64,000 nt of DNA from Roseivirga sp. (GTDB taxonomy: Bacteria; Bacteroidota; Bacteroidia; Cytophagales; Cyclobacteriaceae), in assembly GCA_021404565.1 (NCBI GenBank), contig JAAWWF010000005.1:124001-188000 (forward strand). Reading direction: 5' to 3'. The notes beneath the pieces were generated by a model. That model had not been told where the DNA came from, ran no database searches, and saw only the letters and a list, made by a program, of their open reading frames with translations. How positions within the stretch are numbered: the first letter of the stretch is position 1; every line of letters begins with the position of its first letter. The position numbers and the translations under genes were made by a program. This document shows, in pieces, positions 42,261-51,683 of this stretch.

Positions 42261-43255
42261 TGCAGTATTCCAGCGTAACTGAACTTTTCGAGGCTTTTAG
42301 CAAACTAAAGGTATTGGTGATCGGTGATGTAATGGTGGACTCTTATATCTGGGGCTCCGTAACCAGAATTTCGCCAGAAGCTCCGGTACCGGTAGTGCTG
42401 GCTGGAAAAAAGGAAAAGCGCCTGGGGGGTGCAGCCAATGTTGCGCTTAATGTGCAGGCACTGGGTGCAATACCCATTCCATGCGCCATTGTGGGAGACG
42501 ATATTGACGGAGAGTTTTTCCTCAATAGGTTGAAGGAACGGGGAATACCCAGTAAGGGAGTAATCACCAGTCGGGAAAGAGCTACCACCGTGAAGGAGCG
42601 GATACTTTCGGGCTCTAATCAGATGTTGCGGATCGATACTGAAACCGATAAGGAACTGACAGCTCTGGAGCAGAAAACTATGCTCCAGCATATCAAAAAC
42701 CTGCTTCCTGAATGTGACGTGGTCGTTTTTGAGGACTATGACAAAGGGGTAATTAACAAGAGCATTATTGCTGAAACTATAGGAGAGGCAAATCGACTCG
42801 GGATCCCCACTGTAGTAGACCCCAAGAAGCGAAACTTCATGGATTATAAGGGGGCCACGCTTTTTAAGCCCAATCTGAAAGAGCTTCGGGAAGGATTGAA
42901 GGTAGAGGTTGATCCCAAAGATATGGACTCTATCAAAGCAGCTTCAGCTGCTTTACAGCAAGCCCTGGAAGCAAAAATGGTGATGGTAACACTTTCGGAA
43001 TACGGTGTGTTTATGAAGGATAATGGCGATACTCATCTTATTCCTGCCCATGTCAGGCAAATTTCAGATGTTTCCGGTGCGGGTGATACGGTGATCAGTG
43101 TGGTGGCTTGTGGGCTGGCGGCTAAGCTTATGGCCAAAACAACTGCAGCTATTGCCAATCTGGCGGGTGGTCTGGTGTGCGAGCATGTAGGGGTGGTACC
43201 GATCGATAAGGAAGCTCTCGGAAGAGAAATTGAAGAGATTGAGCTTTTGAGCTAG
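42260..43255 (+). CDS. rfaE1: D-glycero-beta-D-manno-heptose-7-phosphate kinase (RfaE1/HldA-like)
   Basis: A 331-residue PfkB-family sugar kinase. Motif 1 GGAANVALNVQALGA near residue 56 and the active-site motif SDVSGAGDTVISVVACGLAA near 270 are intact. The N-terminus VLVIGDVMVDSYIWGSVTRI matches the kinase half of HldE, without the fused adenylyltransferase, as in HldA. It would phosphorylate heptose-7-phosphate for lipopolysaccharide core synthesis; other heptose genes are not in the window. It converges on the beta-propeller gene with a 4-base overlap. Confidence 0.87.
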   Translation: MQYSSVTELFEAFSKLKVLVIGDVMVDSYIWGSVTRISPEAPVPVVLAGKKEKRLGGAANVALNVQALGAIPIPCAIVGDDIDGEFFLNRLKERGIPSKGVITSRERATTVKERILSGSNQMLRIDTETDKELTALEQKTMLQHIKNLLPECDVVVFEDYDKGVINKSIIAETIGEANRLGIPTVVDPKKRNFMDYKGATLFKPNLKELREGLKVEVDPKDMDSIKAASAALQQALEAKMVMVTLSEYGVFMKDNGDTHLIPAHVRQISDVSGAGDTVISVVACGLAAKLMAKTTAAIANLAGGLVCEHVGVVPIDKEALGREIEEIELLS

Positions 43256-44463
43256 AAGTCTCTGAGTTTGACAAATCGTATTACAGGGTTATTCCCATTA
43301 TCAAGTCGCTTGATAAATTCTATCGTTTCAGGGTCCTTTACCTTGTTGTTCTCTAAGGCCTTTCTTAAGTCTTCAGGTTTTACCCAGGAAACTAAATAGT
43401 CGTTGTAGGTTTCCTGATGATAAACTCTTAGTTCACCTTGCTGGTTGATACTGCCTGTTTCGACATAGCGGGTCAGGCCGGTCTGCTTGCTATAATATGC
43501 CTGAAAGGCTCGACCTTCGTAGAAGAAGGGAACACATATAAGACGATCCGTTTCCATTACTGAGCCAACAAGTCTAGCCCAGGAATTATCCTTCTCAAAC
43601 CTTCTGACCTCGCCAAAAGTGAGCTCTGTATTGGTCAAAACAGCATGTCGATAGTGCCTTGGAATCTGGTGAGGGCCGAAGTCCACTTTGTACTTTAGTC
43701 TGAATTCTTTGGTAGAAGAAAGCTGATAGATTTTGTCTGAATAGCTTGGTGTAATTAAGATTGAGGGGTATCTCCCTGTGATAGGCTTGCCGTTCATAAG
43801 GGTAGCAGCGTAGCTTATTTTATCCTTTGTGGTAGGTAGAAACCTGGAGGTGAGTTGGCCTGTTGAGTCCAGAATATTGACACTTGCAGGACTAAGGCTT
43901 CGGTCAATGGCCCCAAATTCTCTGAAATAGGCCAGGTTTGAATTCTCCAGCAGGGCTATCTTATCTGAGAAATTGTATTCACTTTTATAAGACCTGAGGT
44001 ACTTCCCTTTCAGGTCGAACCAGATATACTTCCAGGTATCTACGATGAGTACTTCCTTTCTCTCATGATCATAAGTGGCATACTCCATATACCGGTATTG
44101 CTCATCACCCTTGCCCTTTCTGTAGATATCAAACAGGTACTTCCCCTGATGATCGAAACCAACTACTTTCTGGCCTTCATCATCTACAACCAGAATGTGA
44201 TCATCATCAATAATGACATCCGCCATGCGAATGACCTTAGAGTGCTCCATCTCTTCAAGAGACAGGTAGAATATCTCCTCTACTAAATCTGAGAAATTCG
44301 AAATGGGTAGGCTTTCCAGGTCTATACTGATGGTTGCTGCCTGACTGGTATCAGTGGGGCTAATGGGTATTTCGAGCTTTCTGTAGGGTTCGTCAGAAAG
44401 AAAATAAATACCCCAGGCACAGAATAATGCTATAATGGGACCAATAATGAGCTGCTTTCTCAT
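43252..44463 (-). CDS. 6-bladed beta-propeller protein, membrane-anchored
   Basis: A 403-residue protein with an N-terminal hydrophobic segment (about residues 5-22, IIGPIIALFCAWGIYFL) acting as signal anchor, then repeated blades such as IDDDHILVVDDEGQKVVGFD and YDHERKEVLIVDTWKYIWFD. This matches the 6-bladed beta-propeller family (formerly DUF4934) abundant in Bacteroidota, of unknown function. It follows a lipoprotein gene by 25 bases on the minus strand, so the two form a unit. Confidence 0.8.
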   Translation of the reverse strand: MRKQLIIGPIIALFCAWGIYFLSDEPYRKLEIPISPTDTSQAATISIDLESLPISNFSDLVEEIFYLSLEEMEHSKVIRMADVIIDDDHILVVDDEGQKVVGFDHQGKYLFDIYRKGKGDEQYRYMEYATYDHERKEVLIVDTWKYIWFDLKGKYLRSYKSEYNFSDKIALLENSNLAYFREFGAIDRSLSPASVNILDSTGQLTSRFLPTTKDKISYAATLMNGKPITGRYPSILITPSYSDKIYQLSSTKEFRLKYKVDFGPHQIPRHYRHAVLTNTELTFGEVRRFEKDNSWARLVGSVMETDRLICVPFFYEGRAFQAYYSKQTGLTRYVETGSINQQGELRVYHQETYNDYLVSWVKPEDLRKALENNKVKDPETIEFIKRLDNGNNPVIRFVKLRDF

Positions 44464-44488
44464 TCAACTATGTTGACGCAGCAGGTCA

Positions 44489-44941
44489 TTAGTCTTCAAT
44501 GTATTCGGCTACCACAATCTCATGGTCAAGGTCATAAGTAGCGTCATTAAAGCTAAACTTGCTACAGGTAAGATAGACTTCATCTCCAGGGGCCATCATA
44601 AACTGATTGGCGATATAGGGTAGCGTGTTTGGAATGGAGAATGCTGTTTTAACGACTACACGAATAGATTTGTCCGTGCTGGTGTTCTTTACAAATATTT
44701 TTTCACCACCATTCTTGTCATCACAGGTTTCTCTGTTTGAAATGGTGATGGTGGCCTTCCCCTCCTGATTATAATCATCCTCATGCCATTCTACACGGTT
44801 TTTATAGTCTTCAAACATGAGCTCGTAAAATTCACGGTAACTCAACTCTGTGACTTCTTCTTTTTGTTCCTTTTTTCCATTACAGGCAGCAACTGAAATG
44901 AAGGTCAGGGCGATGAGCAGACAAGAACTGAGTTGTTTCAT
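44489..44941 (-). CDS. Hypothetical lipoprotein
   Basis: A 150-residue protein. The ATG at 44941 gives MKQLSSCLLIALTFISVAAC with lipobox cysteine 20; an in-frame start at 44980 would add 13 residues before the signal. The mature part is charged and has a beta-rich centre (TISNRETCDDKNGGEKIFV and IRVVVKTAFSIPNTLPYIAN). No family was recognised. It lies directly upstream of the propeller gene. Confidence 0.75.
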   Translation of the reverse strand: MKQLSSCLLIALTFISVAACNGKKEQKEEVTELSYREFYELMFEDYKNRVEWHEDDYNQEGKATITISNRETCDDKNGGEKIFVKNTSTDKSIRVVVKTAFSIPNTLPYIANQFMMAPGDEVYLTCSKFSFNDATYDLDHEIVVAEYIED

Positions 44942-45074
44942 GATTTGAATTTTGATTTTTTCCGGGTACAGAATTATCACATAAAATGCTATTTGTCAAT
45001 TCAAAGGCCCGATTTTATATGCACTCTGTTACTTTTGATTGGTCAAACCGTATAAAAAGCAATTGGCTGAATCT

Positions 45075-46166
45075 ATGTCTTTAAATCCTTTTAAAAAAAT
45101 GTCCATCGGATATCACTGGGTGCTTATTGCAGCTGGTGTGATCAGTTTGTTGGTCGTTTTGGAGGATTATACGGGCTATCTCATCAATCAGTTCGAATAT
45201 CCCTATAGTTGGTATACAGTACCTGCAAAGGCGTTAGTCAATTATGGAGGTTGGGCCTTGCTGGCACCGATAATTGATATCCAGGCACAGCGGCTCATTC
45301 GTTTACGTACAGAGAACAGATGGCAGTCGCTGCTCCTGGCAGTGCTGGTCGCTGTGGTGGTGGCTTTGATTCATCGCGGCCTGGCGATAAGACTCTTTGA
45401 TTACGTTTATTTTCTGAAGTCAGACTTTTTGCCGGGATTATTGAGCGAGAAGAACCAAACACTTTTAATGACGGGCTGGATCACGAGCATCATCCAGTAC
45501 ACCATCATTCTCCTGATTTTTTTAGCCGTGGTATACTATAAGGGCTATTTACAAAAACAGAAAGAGCTGAATGAAGCCCAGCTCAGGGCCCTCAAAATGC
45601 AGTTGCACCCTCATTTTCTCTTCAATACGCTCCATTCAATAGCGGCACTCATAGACATCGAACCGAAAGCAGCTCAGAAAATGGTTTCTCAGCTGGGTGG
45701 GCTTATGCGCAACACCTTGGATCAGGACGATAAGAGCAGTGCGAGCCTGCACGAAGAAATCAGCTATATCAAAAACTACCTTGATATTGAGCATGTACGT
45801 TTTCAGGATCGGCTGGAGATCACTTATGATATCGAAGAGGCGGTGTCTAATGCAACCTTACCTTACCTTATTCTGCAACCCTTGATAGAAAATGCGATTA
45901 AGCATGGTATGCAGGATGTTCAGGAGGCCGGAACGATTAAAATTTCGGCCATTATGAAGACGGCCAATCGGGTAGTGGTGACTGTGGAAGACAATGGATT
46001 GGGCCTCGCCAAAGCCAGGCATGGAAAAGGGCTGGGGCTGGAAAATGTACTTAATCGTCTCTCAACATTTTATTCCGAAGATTTCAGGTTCGATTTTGGC
46101 AAAAAGGAGCCTCATGGTTTTGCGGTGAGTATGGAGTTCCCTTATCAAGAATTTAAAAAGGTATGA
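45075..46166 (+). CDS. LytS-type sensor histidine kinase
   Basis: A 363-residue inner-membrane kinase. Four to five hydrophobic helices in residues 15-165 are followed by the His_kinase domain with LKMQLHPHFLFNTLHSIAAL near residue 175 (phospho-acceptor His in H-P-H-F-L-F-N) and ATPase motifs NAIKHGMQ near 274 and VEDNGLGLAKARHGKGLGLENV near 305. The ATG at 45075 is used; a TTG at 45039 is less likely. It overlaps the response regulator by 4 bases (ATGA). The signal sensed is unknown. Confidence 0.9.
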   Translation: MSLNPFKKMSIGYHWVLIAAGVISLLVVLEDYTGYLINQFEYPYSWYTVPAKALVNYGGWALLAPIIDIQAQRLIRLRTENRWQSLLLAVLVAVVVALIHRGLAIRLFDYVYFLKSDFLPGLLSEKNQTLLMTGWITSIIQYTIILLIFLAVVYYKGYLQKQKELNEAQLRALKMQLHPHFLFNTLHSIAALIDIEPKAAQKMVSQLGGLMRNTLDQDDKSSASLHEEISYIKNYLDIEHVRFQDRLEITYDIEEAVSNATLPYLILQPLIENAIKHGMQDVQEAGTIKISAIMKTANRVVVTVEDNGLGLAKARHGKGLGLENVLNRLSTFYSEDFRFDFGKKEPHGFAVSMEFPYQEFKKV

Positions 46167-46933
46167 ATATAAAAGCAGTCATAGTAGACGATGAGTTTTT
46201 GGCCCGTCAGCGGATCATCAAGCTTTTGGAGGAGCATGATGAAGTGAGCCTCGTGGGTGAAGCAAAAAATGCTGATCAGGCAGTGGAGGTGATCAAAGAA
46301 CGAGCACCGGATCTGGTATTTCTGGACGTACAAATGCCGGGAGCTAATGGCTTTTCTGTGCTGGAACGCTTACAACTTAAAAAGGCACCTGTGATTATTT
46401 TTACCACAGCATTTGATCAATATGCTTTGGATGCTTTTAAGGTGCATGCCATAGATTATCTGCTGAAACCCTTTGAACAGGATCGCTTTGATGAGGCCGT
46501 GAACCTGGCAAAGGAGCAGCTGAAAATGAAACGCTCTGCCAGCCTCAACGAACAGATGATGAATCTGCTGAGCAGCTATCAGCAAGCCGATGAGGAGCAT
46601 TGGACCACCATTAAGCTCAGAGAAAAAGGCAGGGAAATTTATGTGAAGGTAGATGACCTGGTGTATCTGGAAACAGCCGGCAACTATGTGATCCTCCAGA
46701 CCATGGAAAAGCAGCATCTGTACCGTTCTACAATGAATGATCTGGAGGCGGTACTCAACCCGGATGAATTTCTCAGAATTCACCGCTCCTTTCTGGTGAA
46801 CAAGCGATTCGTGAAAAGTCAGCGATATGCTGGTGGTAATGAGTTTTCTTTTAGTATGAAAAACGGCAAAACCCTTTCCTCGGCAAAATCATACAAAGAA
46901 ACGATTACGCGCTTTCTGGATCTTCATTTCTAA
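46163..46933 (+). CDS. LytTR-family response regulator
   Basis: A 256-residue regulator. The receiver domain (1-120) has IVDDEFLARQR and phospho-acceptor aspartate in LVFLDVQMPGANG near residue 54, with the conserved lysine in LLKPFEQDRF near 106. The LytTR DNA-binding domain lies at about 145-250 (IYVKVDDLVYLETAGNYVIL, FLRIHRSFLVNKRFV). It is translationally coupled to the upstream kinase. No terminator is obvious in the 141-base gap that follows. Confidence 0.93.
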   Translation: MNIKAVIVDDEFLARQRIIKLLEEHDEVSLVGEAKNADQAVEVIKERAPDLVFLDVQMPGANGFSVLERLQLKKAPVIIFTTAFDQYALDAFKVHAIDYLLKPFEQDRFDEAVNLAKEQLKMKRSASLNEQMMNLLSSYQQADEEHWTTIKLREKGREIYVKVDDLVYLETAGNYVILQTMEKQHLYRSTMNDLEAVLNPDEFLRIHRSFLVNKRFVKSQRYAGGNEFSFSMKNGKTLSSAKSYKETITRFLDLHF

Positions 46934-47074
46934 ATCGGATTAGTGTGCAGGTCTGACAAAAGGAGCTTCTTCATTTTTTCGACCCAATAATTGACAGCAG
47001 CCCCATCTTCGGTTTCTCTCGCATTTGATGCCCGTACATTCAGGTATAATCAATTGAAACCAACTTTTTGAAGA

Positions 47075-47602
47075 ATGAAGAGATTAAGAAAAGTCAGTAC
47101 AGTGGCGGTAGTGCTCATGTTTGTACTGGGAATGAATGCACAGGCCCAGCAGGTTACCAAAGCGCAACTGTCAAAGGCCTGGGATGATATGACAACGATG
47201 GTAGTAGGTACCGCCAAGGCCATGCCTGCTGAGCACTATAGCTGGACTCCGGCTGAGGGGATTTCCTATTTCGGAAGACTTGTAAGCCATCAGATTCAAG
47301 CAAACTACGGTTTTGCCCCTGCGATATTTGGTCTGGAAAAACCTGCAAATCCACCAAGCTGGGATGATGAGGTGAAGGACGATATTGTGAAAACAATGGA
47401 GGCCTCTTTTAAATATATCAAAGACGGCATTGACAAAATGACGCAGGCCGACCTGGATGAGCAGGTGGAGGTTTTTGGAAATACTACGAGTCGCCTGAGG
47501 GCCATTCTCATCCTCACTTCACACCTGCAAAGAGAGCATGGTAAGGCGATCACCTATGTGAGAATAAAAGGAGTAGCACCTGCTGGTTCCGGGGGCTGGT
47601 AA
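47075..47602 (+). CDS. Exported DinB-family protein
   Basis: A 175-residue protein with a Sec signal (VAVVLMFVLGMNAQAQQ, about residues 10-26) and a DinB-type four-helix bundle. Typical spots are AEHYSWTPAEGISYFGRLVSHQIQA near residues 53-77 and TSHLQREHGKAITYVRIKG near 147-165, giving two of the three metal-binding His positions. Members with a signal peptide are common in Bacteroidota; activities are mostly unknown, and thiol transferase is one proposal. It forms a single-gene unit with a terminator. Confidence 0.85.
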   Translation: MKRLRKVSTVAVVLMFVLGMNAQAQQVTKAQLSKAWDDMTTMVVGTAKAMPAEHYSWTPAEGISYFGRLVSHQIQANYGFAPAIFGLEKPANPPSWDDEVKDDIVKTMEASFKYIKDGIDKMTQADLDEQVEVFGNTTSRLRAILILTSHLQREHGKAITYVRIKGVAPAGSGGW

Positions 47603-47645
47603 AAAACCTAACCAAACTAAATATTTCATGGTGTTTTAGTTTGAG

Positions 47646-47681
47646 AGCAGGGTACTGTCAAAAGTGCCCTGCTTACTTTTT
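47646..47681 (+). terminator. Terminator after the DinB-family gene
   Basis: AGCAGGGTACT (47646-47656) and AGTGCCCTGCT (47663-47673) pair with one wobble around a 6-base loop and are followed by TACTTTTTG. Confidence 0.65.
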
Positions 47682-47723
47682 GTCCATAGTTTCTAACTTT
47701 GCCAGAACTCAAAAAGAAAAGAA

Positions 47724-48050
47724 ATGCCCTTCATCAACCTGAAAGATGTACCCTCCAAAGAATTACTCCCTGGTTTTATAGGTAGAATGGTCCATACAGA
47801 AAACATGACCCTTGCCTATTGGGATATCAAAGCCGGTGCTATTCTGCCTGAACATCATCATGTGCATGAGCAGGTAGCGGCACATGTGATTACTGGTGAA
47901 TTAGAATTGACCCTGGAAGGAGAAACCAGGGTGATGAAAGCGGGAGATATCGCAGTAATTCCATCGAATGTCGTGCATAGTGGCAGGGCCGTCACCGACT
48001 GCCGGGTGCTGGATGTATTCAGTCCGGTAAGAGAGGATTATTTGGGATAG
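47724..48050 (+). CDS. Cupin-domain protein
   Basis: A 108-residue single-domain cupin. Metal-ligand motif 1 appears in LPEHHHVHEQVAAHVITGELE near residues 36-56 (His-His-His and Glu/Gln) and motif 2 in AVIPSNVVHSGRAV near residues 75-90. The length is normal for small stand-alone cupins, whose substrates vary. It lies between two terminators and appears monocistronic. Confidence 0.85.
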   Translation: MPFINLKDVPSKELLPGFIGRMVHTENMTLAYWDIKAGAILPEHHHVHEQVAAHVITGELELTLEGETRVMKAGDIAVIPSNVVHSGRAVTDCRVLDVFSPVREDYLG

Positions 48051-48062
48051 GCCAAAGACAGA

Positions 48063-48104
48063 AGAGGATAAACCTTAGACTTGGGTGTCTACTGTCTATC
48101 CTCT
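48063..48104. terminator. Possible bidirectional terminator between cupin and amidohydrolase genes
   Basis: AGAGGATA (48063-48070) pairs with TATCCTCT (48097-48104), and an inner AGAC/GTCT pair extends the structure. It lies between convergent genes, but the T-run is weak (TTTT at 48111). Confidence 0.4.
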
Positions 48105-48137
48105 GAAATCTTTTATCCCCAACCTAAAGTCCCCGAA

Positions 48138-49454
48138 TTACTTCTTCAACTCGGCATAATCCACCACCAGGCGGCTCATGGTTTTGATCCCCAGTAAAAG
48201 GCCTGCATCGTCCACATAGAAATCAGGAGTGTGATGAGGTGCTGCGTCTGCTTTTTCTGTTCCTTCGGGCATACCGCCTAACCTGAAGTATAGTCCGGGA
48301 ATTTCATTGGCAAAAAACGAGAAATCTTCTGCTCCTGTAGTGGCTTCAATTTCTGTATTCACAAAGTCGGCTCCCCCCACTTCCATAAAAGTAGGAGTCA
48401 TTAGTTTCGTGAGATCGGGATCGTTAAAGGTAATAGGGTAGCCCTCGTCAATAATGAGCTCGGCTTTGGCGCCATTGCTCGCACCGGTATGCTCTACAAC
48501 TGTCTTGAAGCGCTCAAAGATTACTTTTTGCATATCAGGGTCCAGGGTACGGATGGTTCCGACCAACTCTGCATACTCCGGGATGATATTACTGCGAACG
48601 CCACCGGTCATTTTTCCAAAGGTCAGTACAGCGGCCTGCTTGGTAAGCTCTGAGTTTCGGCTGATAATGGTTTGGGCATTGTTGATGATCTGAGCGGCCG
48701 TTACGATAGGATCTACGCCTCCCCAGGGTTTGGAGCCATGCGATTGCTTTCCATAAATCTTCACGGTAAAGCTATTGGCGCTGGCCATCATTCCACCAGT
48801 ACGATAGGCGATGTTTTTTACCTCAATATCCGAGCTGATATGAAGGCCAAAGATCACATCCATGTTTTCAATCACACCTTCTTTTACCATCAGGGCAGCT
48901 CCGCCTTCTTCACCGGGAGGGGCTCCCTCTTCTGCAGGCTGGAAGATGAATTTTACCGTGCCTCGCAGGTCTTTTTTCACCTGAGACAATACCTCTGCTA
49001 CGCCCATCAGAATGGAGACATGCGTATCATGACCACAGGCATGCATAACAGGAACTTCTTCTCCGAGGTATTCACCTTTGGCTTTGGAAGCCCAGGGTAA
49101 TTGTACTCGCTCTTTCACCGGAAGTGCATCCATATCGGCTCGCAGCCCAATGGTCGGGCCGGGTTTTCCACCTTTGAGAATGCCAACCACGCCCGTTTTG
49201 GCCACATTTTCCTGGACTTCCATGCCCAGGCTTTTGAGGTGAGCCGCGACTAAGGCCGCTGTTTTAAACTCACGGTTGGAGAGTTCCGGGTTTTCGTGAA
49301 TATGATGTCTCCAGTCAATTACCTTACTTTCTACGGCTTCGGAAAGCTCCAGTACTTTCTCTTTAAGGGAAGGCTTGGGATCAGTTTTTAGCGTAAATGC
49401 AGCGCTTATCAATAGCAGTAAGGCCAGGAGGGGGAGTGATTTTGTTCTCTTCAT
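48138..49454 (-). CDS. Exported M20-family amidohydrolase (IAA-amino acid hydrolase-like)
   Basis: A 438-residue metallopeptidase. The start at 49454 gives a Sec signal (LPLLALLLLISAAFTL); an in-frame start at 49526 would add 24 residues. The M20D pattern is clear: WRHHIHENPELSNREFKTA near residue 48, PVMHACGHDTHVSILMG near 129-145 with the metal-binding Cys and His, and FQPAEEGAPPGEEGG near 165-180 with the catalytic Glu pair. The family cleaves N-acyl amino acids or similar amides; a periplasmic form here may process amides or peptide fragments. It lies 84 bases after the outer-membrane protein gene. Confidence 0.92.
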   Translation of the reverse strand: MKRTKSLPLLALLLLISAAFTLKTDPKPSLKEKVLELSEAVESKVIDWRHHIHENPELSNREFKTAALVAAHLKSLGMEVQENVAKTGVVGILKGGKPGPTIGLRADMDALPVKERVQLPWASKAKGEYLGEEVPVMHACGHDTHVSILMGVAEVLSQVKKDLRGTVKFIFQPAEEGAPPGEEGGAALMVKEGVIENMDVIFGLHISSDIEVKNIAYRTGGMMASANSFTVKIYGKQSHGSKPWGGVDPIVTAAQIINNAQTIISRNSELTKQAAVLTFGKMTGGVRSNIIPEYAELVGTIRTLDPDMQKVIFERFKTVVEHTGASNGAKAELIIDEGYPITFNDPDLTKLMTPTFMEVGGADFVNTEIEATTGAEDFSFFANEIPGLYFRLGGMPEGTEKADAAPHHTPDFYVDDAGLLLGIKTMSRLVVDYAELKK

Positions 49455-49538
49455 AGTCAGTGGTTTGACCGAAAATACAGTTTTATGGGCAAATGGAAAA
49501 AGAGGAAGTGCCTGACAGGTCGGCAAAGCAGCAAGTGG

Positions 49539-50480
49539 CTAGCCTAAACCAAAAAAAGCTGAAATGAGATAACGATTCGTGGTAGTCAACTGAAATCCTT
49601 TAACACTTCTGTGTAGAGGCCACTGGCCCCTGAAGTTGAAGCTGAGTTGAGGCGTAGGTGCCCAGGCCAGACCAGGGCTCAGAAATATCCAGGTACCACC
49701 AGTATTAGGATTTGGATTTCCGCTGATTTGATGTTCACCAAAGTGGTTAACCCTGACCTGGAGTTGAGGTGTCACTAACTGGTTGAAGAGAAGTACTTCC
49801 TCAGAAAGCCCTGCGTACAAATCGAGCTCATTGCTGTATTTGTATTCTTCATGAGCGGCATAGCGCTTTCCGGTCGTGTTGATCTTATAAATACCAGAGA
49901 ACGAATAAATCAAAGAGGGCCGAAAACGAAAGGCCGATTTCATCGCTGAAGCAATCATAAAGTCAACAGAACCAGTTCCAGGTTGAAGAGATAAGGGGAG
50001 GTCAAAGATGCCCAGGCTTTCTTTGATGTTGGTTTCACCAGTCGGGAGCTTTATACCTGCAGCTATAGAAATAGTCGTTTGCTTCTTATTGTAAAGGAGA
50101 TAGCTGGTCCAGACAGAGATATCAGAAAGACCATTAGCCTTAAATGTGCCCCGGGTTTGGGTATTTCGCTCGGTAAGTCGGCTATATGGAATAAGAACGG
50201 ATACAGAAAGACTGTCTGTAATTCTGATATCTAGTTGCCCTATAACTGAGTGAGTCTCTCTTTTGAGAAAAGTATTGGAGAGTGTTCTGTCACCCTGAAT
50301 AAAGTCGCTTAGCTCATTGATATCATAAGTGAGGCCGAACCGAATTCCACCGCTATTGGCATCCAGGTTGATTGCTCCTGTAAGAGGAACGCCACCAGTA
50401 CAACAGGTTTGTGCCGACAGCTGAAAGCTACCGAGTACCAGTGAAGCTAATACCAGATAATTGAATAGACAGCGCATCAT
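49539..50480 (-). CDS. Predicted outer-membrane beta-barrel protein
   Basis: A 313-residue protein with a Sec signal (FNYLVLASLVLGSFQLSAQ, about residues 6-24). The mature start TCCTGGVPLTG has two adjacent cysteines. The rest alternates aromatic and hydrophobic residues in amphipathic strands (FRPSLIYSFSGIYKINTTG, VTPQLQVRVNHFGEHQ), and ends with NRYLISAFFGLG, a typical final barrel strand near the C-terminus. This resembles the MetA/transporter-like outer-membrane proteins of Bacteroidota. The ligand is not known. An inverted repeat lies 10 bases upstream. Confidence 0.7.
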   Translation of the reverse strand: MMRCLFNYLVLASLVLGSFQLSAQTCCTGGVPLTGAINLDANSGGIRFGLTYDINELSDFIQGDRTLSNTFLKRETHSVIGQLDIRITDSLSVSVLIPYSRLTERNTQTRGTFKANGLSDISVWTSYLLYNKKQTTISIAAGIKLPTGETNIKESLGIFDLPLSLQPGTGSVDFMIASAMKSAFRFRPSLIYSFSGIYKINTTGKRYAAHEEYKYSNELDLYAGLSEEVLLFNQLVTPQLQVRVNHFGEHQISGNPNPNTGGTWIFLSPGLAWAPTPQLSFNFRGQWPLHRSVKGFQLTTTNRYLISAFFGLG

Positions 50481-50490
50481 GTTATGGGCA

Positions 50491-50506
50491 TCATATGCTC
50501 ATATGA
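50491..50506. promoter_or_regulatory. Inverted repeat at the start of the beta-barrel gene
   Basis: TCATATG-CT-CATATGA is a perfect 7-2-7 inverted repeat 10 bases upstream of the minus-strand ATG at 50480. It could be an operator or a leader hairpin. Confidence 0.4.
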
Positions 50507-50620
50507 ATTTATTAAAACTCAATGATTACACGTACCTCAGTAGCTGTTAGCTGAGATTGTTGTCAACGGATATGGTTACATTGTCATCATACAGACAAAA
50601 GCAGGGCTGGACCTGAATGG

Positions 50621-51658
50621 TCAACGTTGCGCAGCACTGTATTCCTTTACTGTTTTTACAAACACTTTTACCTTTTCGGGATCAACATCTGGATAGACAC
50701 CATGTCCCAGGTTAGCAATGTGTTTATAAGGTCCGAAGCTATCGAGCATGGTTTGCGTGGCAATCTGAATCTCCCTTTCCGACCCGTACAAAGCGCAGGG
50801 ATCAAGGTTGCCCTGAAGCACTTTTTCAGGGCCAATTAATCCCCGTGATTCGCGAATGCCCATGTTCCAGTCAAGGCCGATCGTCTGGCAATTGAGTTGC
50901 CCCATCGCTCTGCGGGCAAAGTAAGCACCCTTGGCAAAAACCGTGACTGGTACTTCCTCTATCACATCACAGATCTGACTGATGTATTTGAGCGAAAACC
51001 TTTCGTAAAGGTTGGCGGGTAAAATACCGGCCCATGAGTCGAATATCTGGATAATGTCTGCTCCTGCGGCTACCTGAGCTTTCAAATAAGCTATGGTACT
51101 GTCGGTGATCATTTGTAAGAGCTGATCGGCCAAAACAGGCTCATTATAAAGCATTTTCCGGGCCTTCGAAAAAGTCTTGCTGCCATGACCTTCGATCATA
51201 TAGCAGAATATGGTCCATGGAGCACCGGCAAAGCCGATCAACGGTACGCGCCCGTCCAGCTCTCTCTTGGTCACTTTAATGGCATCGAGTACATAACCCA
51301 GGTCGGAGGATGCATCGGCTACCTTAAGCTTTTTAAGGTCACTGGCAGAATCAACTGTCTCAGGAAATAGAGGACCTTTTTTTTCCACCATTTCATATGG
51401 CAATCCCATGGCTTCAGGAATCACCAGAATATCGGAGAAGATAATGGCTGCATCTACACCCAGAATATCTACGGGTTGTATAGTTACTTCTGCCGCCCGG
51501 TCAGGTGTTTTTACCAACTCGATAAAACCACTGAGGCTGGCTCTGACAGCGCGATACTCAGGCAAAATCCTACCCGCCTGTCGCATAAGCCATACCGGAG
51601 TTCTTTCAGTCTGTTCGCCTTTGGCAGCACGGATGATCAGGTCATTCTTCAATTCCAT
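50621..51658 (-). CDS. hemE: Uroporphyrinogen decarboxylase
   Basis: A 345-residue cytoplasmic enzyme that removes four carboxylates of uroporphyrinogen III in heme synthesis. The conserved [20 protein letters not shown] near residue 22 contains the substrate-binding Arg residues, and [16 protein letters not shown] near 72 and [16 protein letters not shown] near 142 are intact. It ends with the usual [15 protein letters not shown] signature. Length is normal. It starts 25 bases after the upstream exported-protein gene on the same strand, an unusual neighbour for hemE. Confidence 0.96.
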   Translation of the reverse strand: MELKNDLIIRAAKGEQTERTPVWLMRQAGRILPEYRAVRASLSGFIELVKTPDRAAEVTIQPVDILGVDAAIIFSDILVIPEAMGLPYEMVEKKGPLFPETVDSASDLKKLKVADASSDLGYVLDAIKVTKRELDGRVPLIGFAGAPWTIFCYMIEGHGSKTFSKARKMLYNEPVLADQLLQMITDSTIAYLKAQVAAGADIIQIFDSWAGILPANLYERFSLKYISQICDVIEEVPVTVFAKGAYFARRAMGQLNCQTIGLDWNMGIRESRGLIGPEKVLQGNLDPCALYGSEREIQIATQTMLDSFGPYKHIANLGHGVYPDVDPEKVKVFVKTVKEYSAAQR

Positions 51659-51683
51659 GCGGCAAAGATAAGCATTGTTCGTT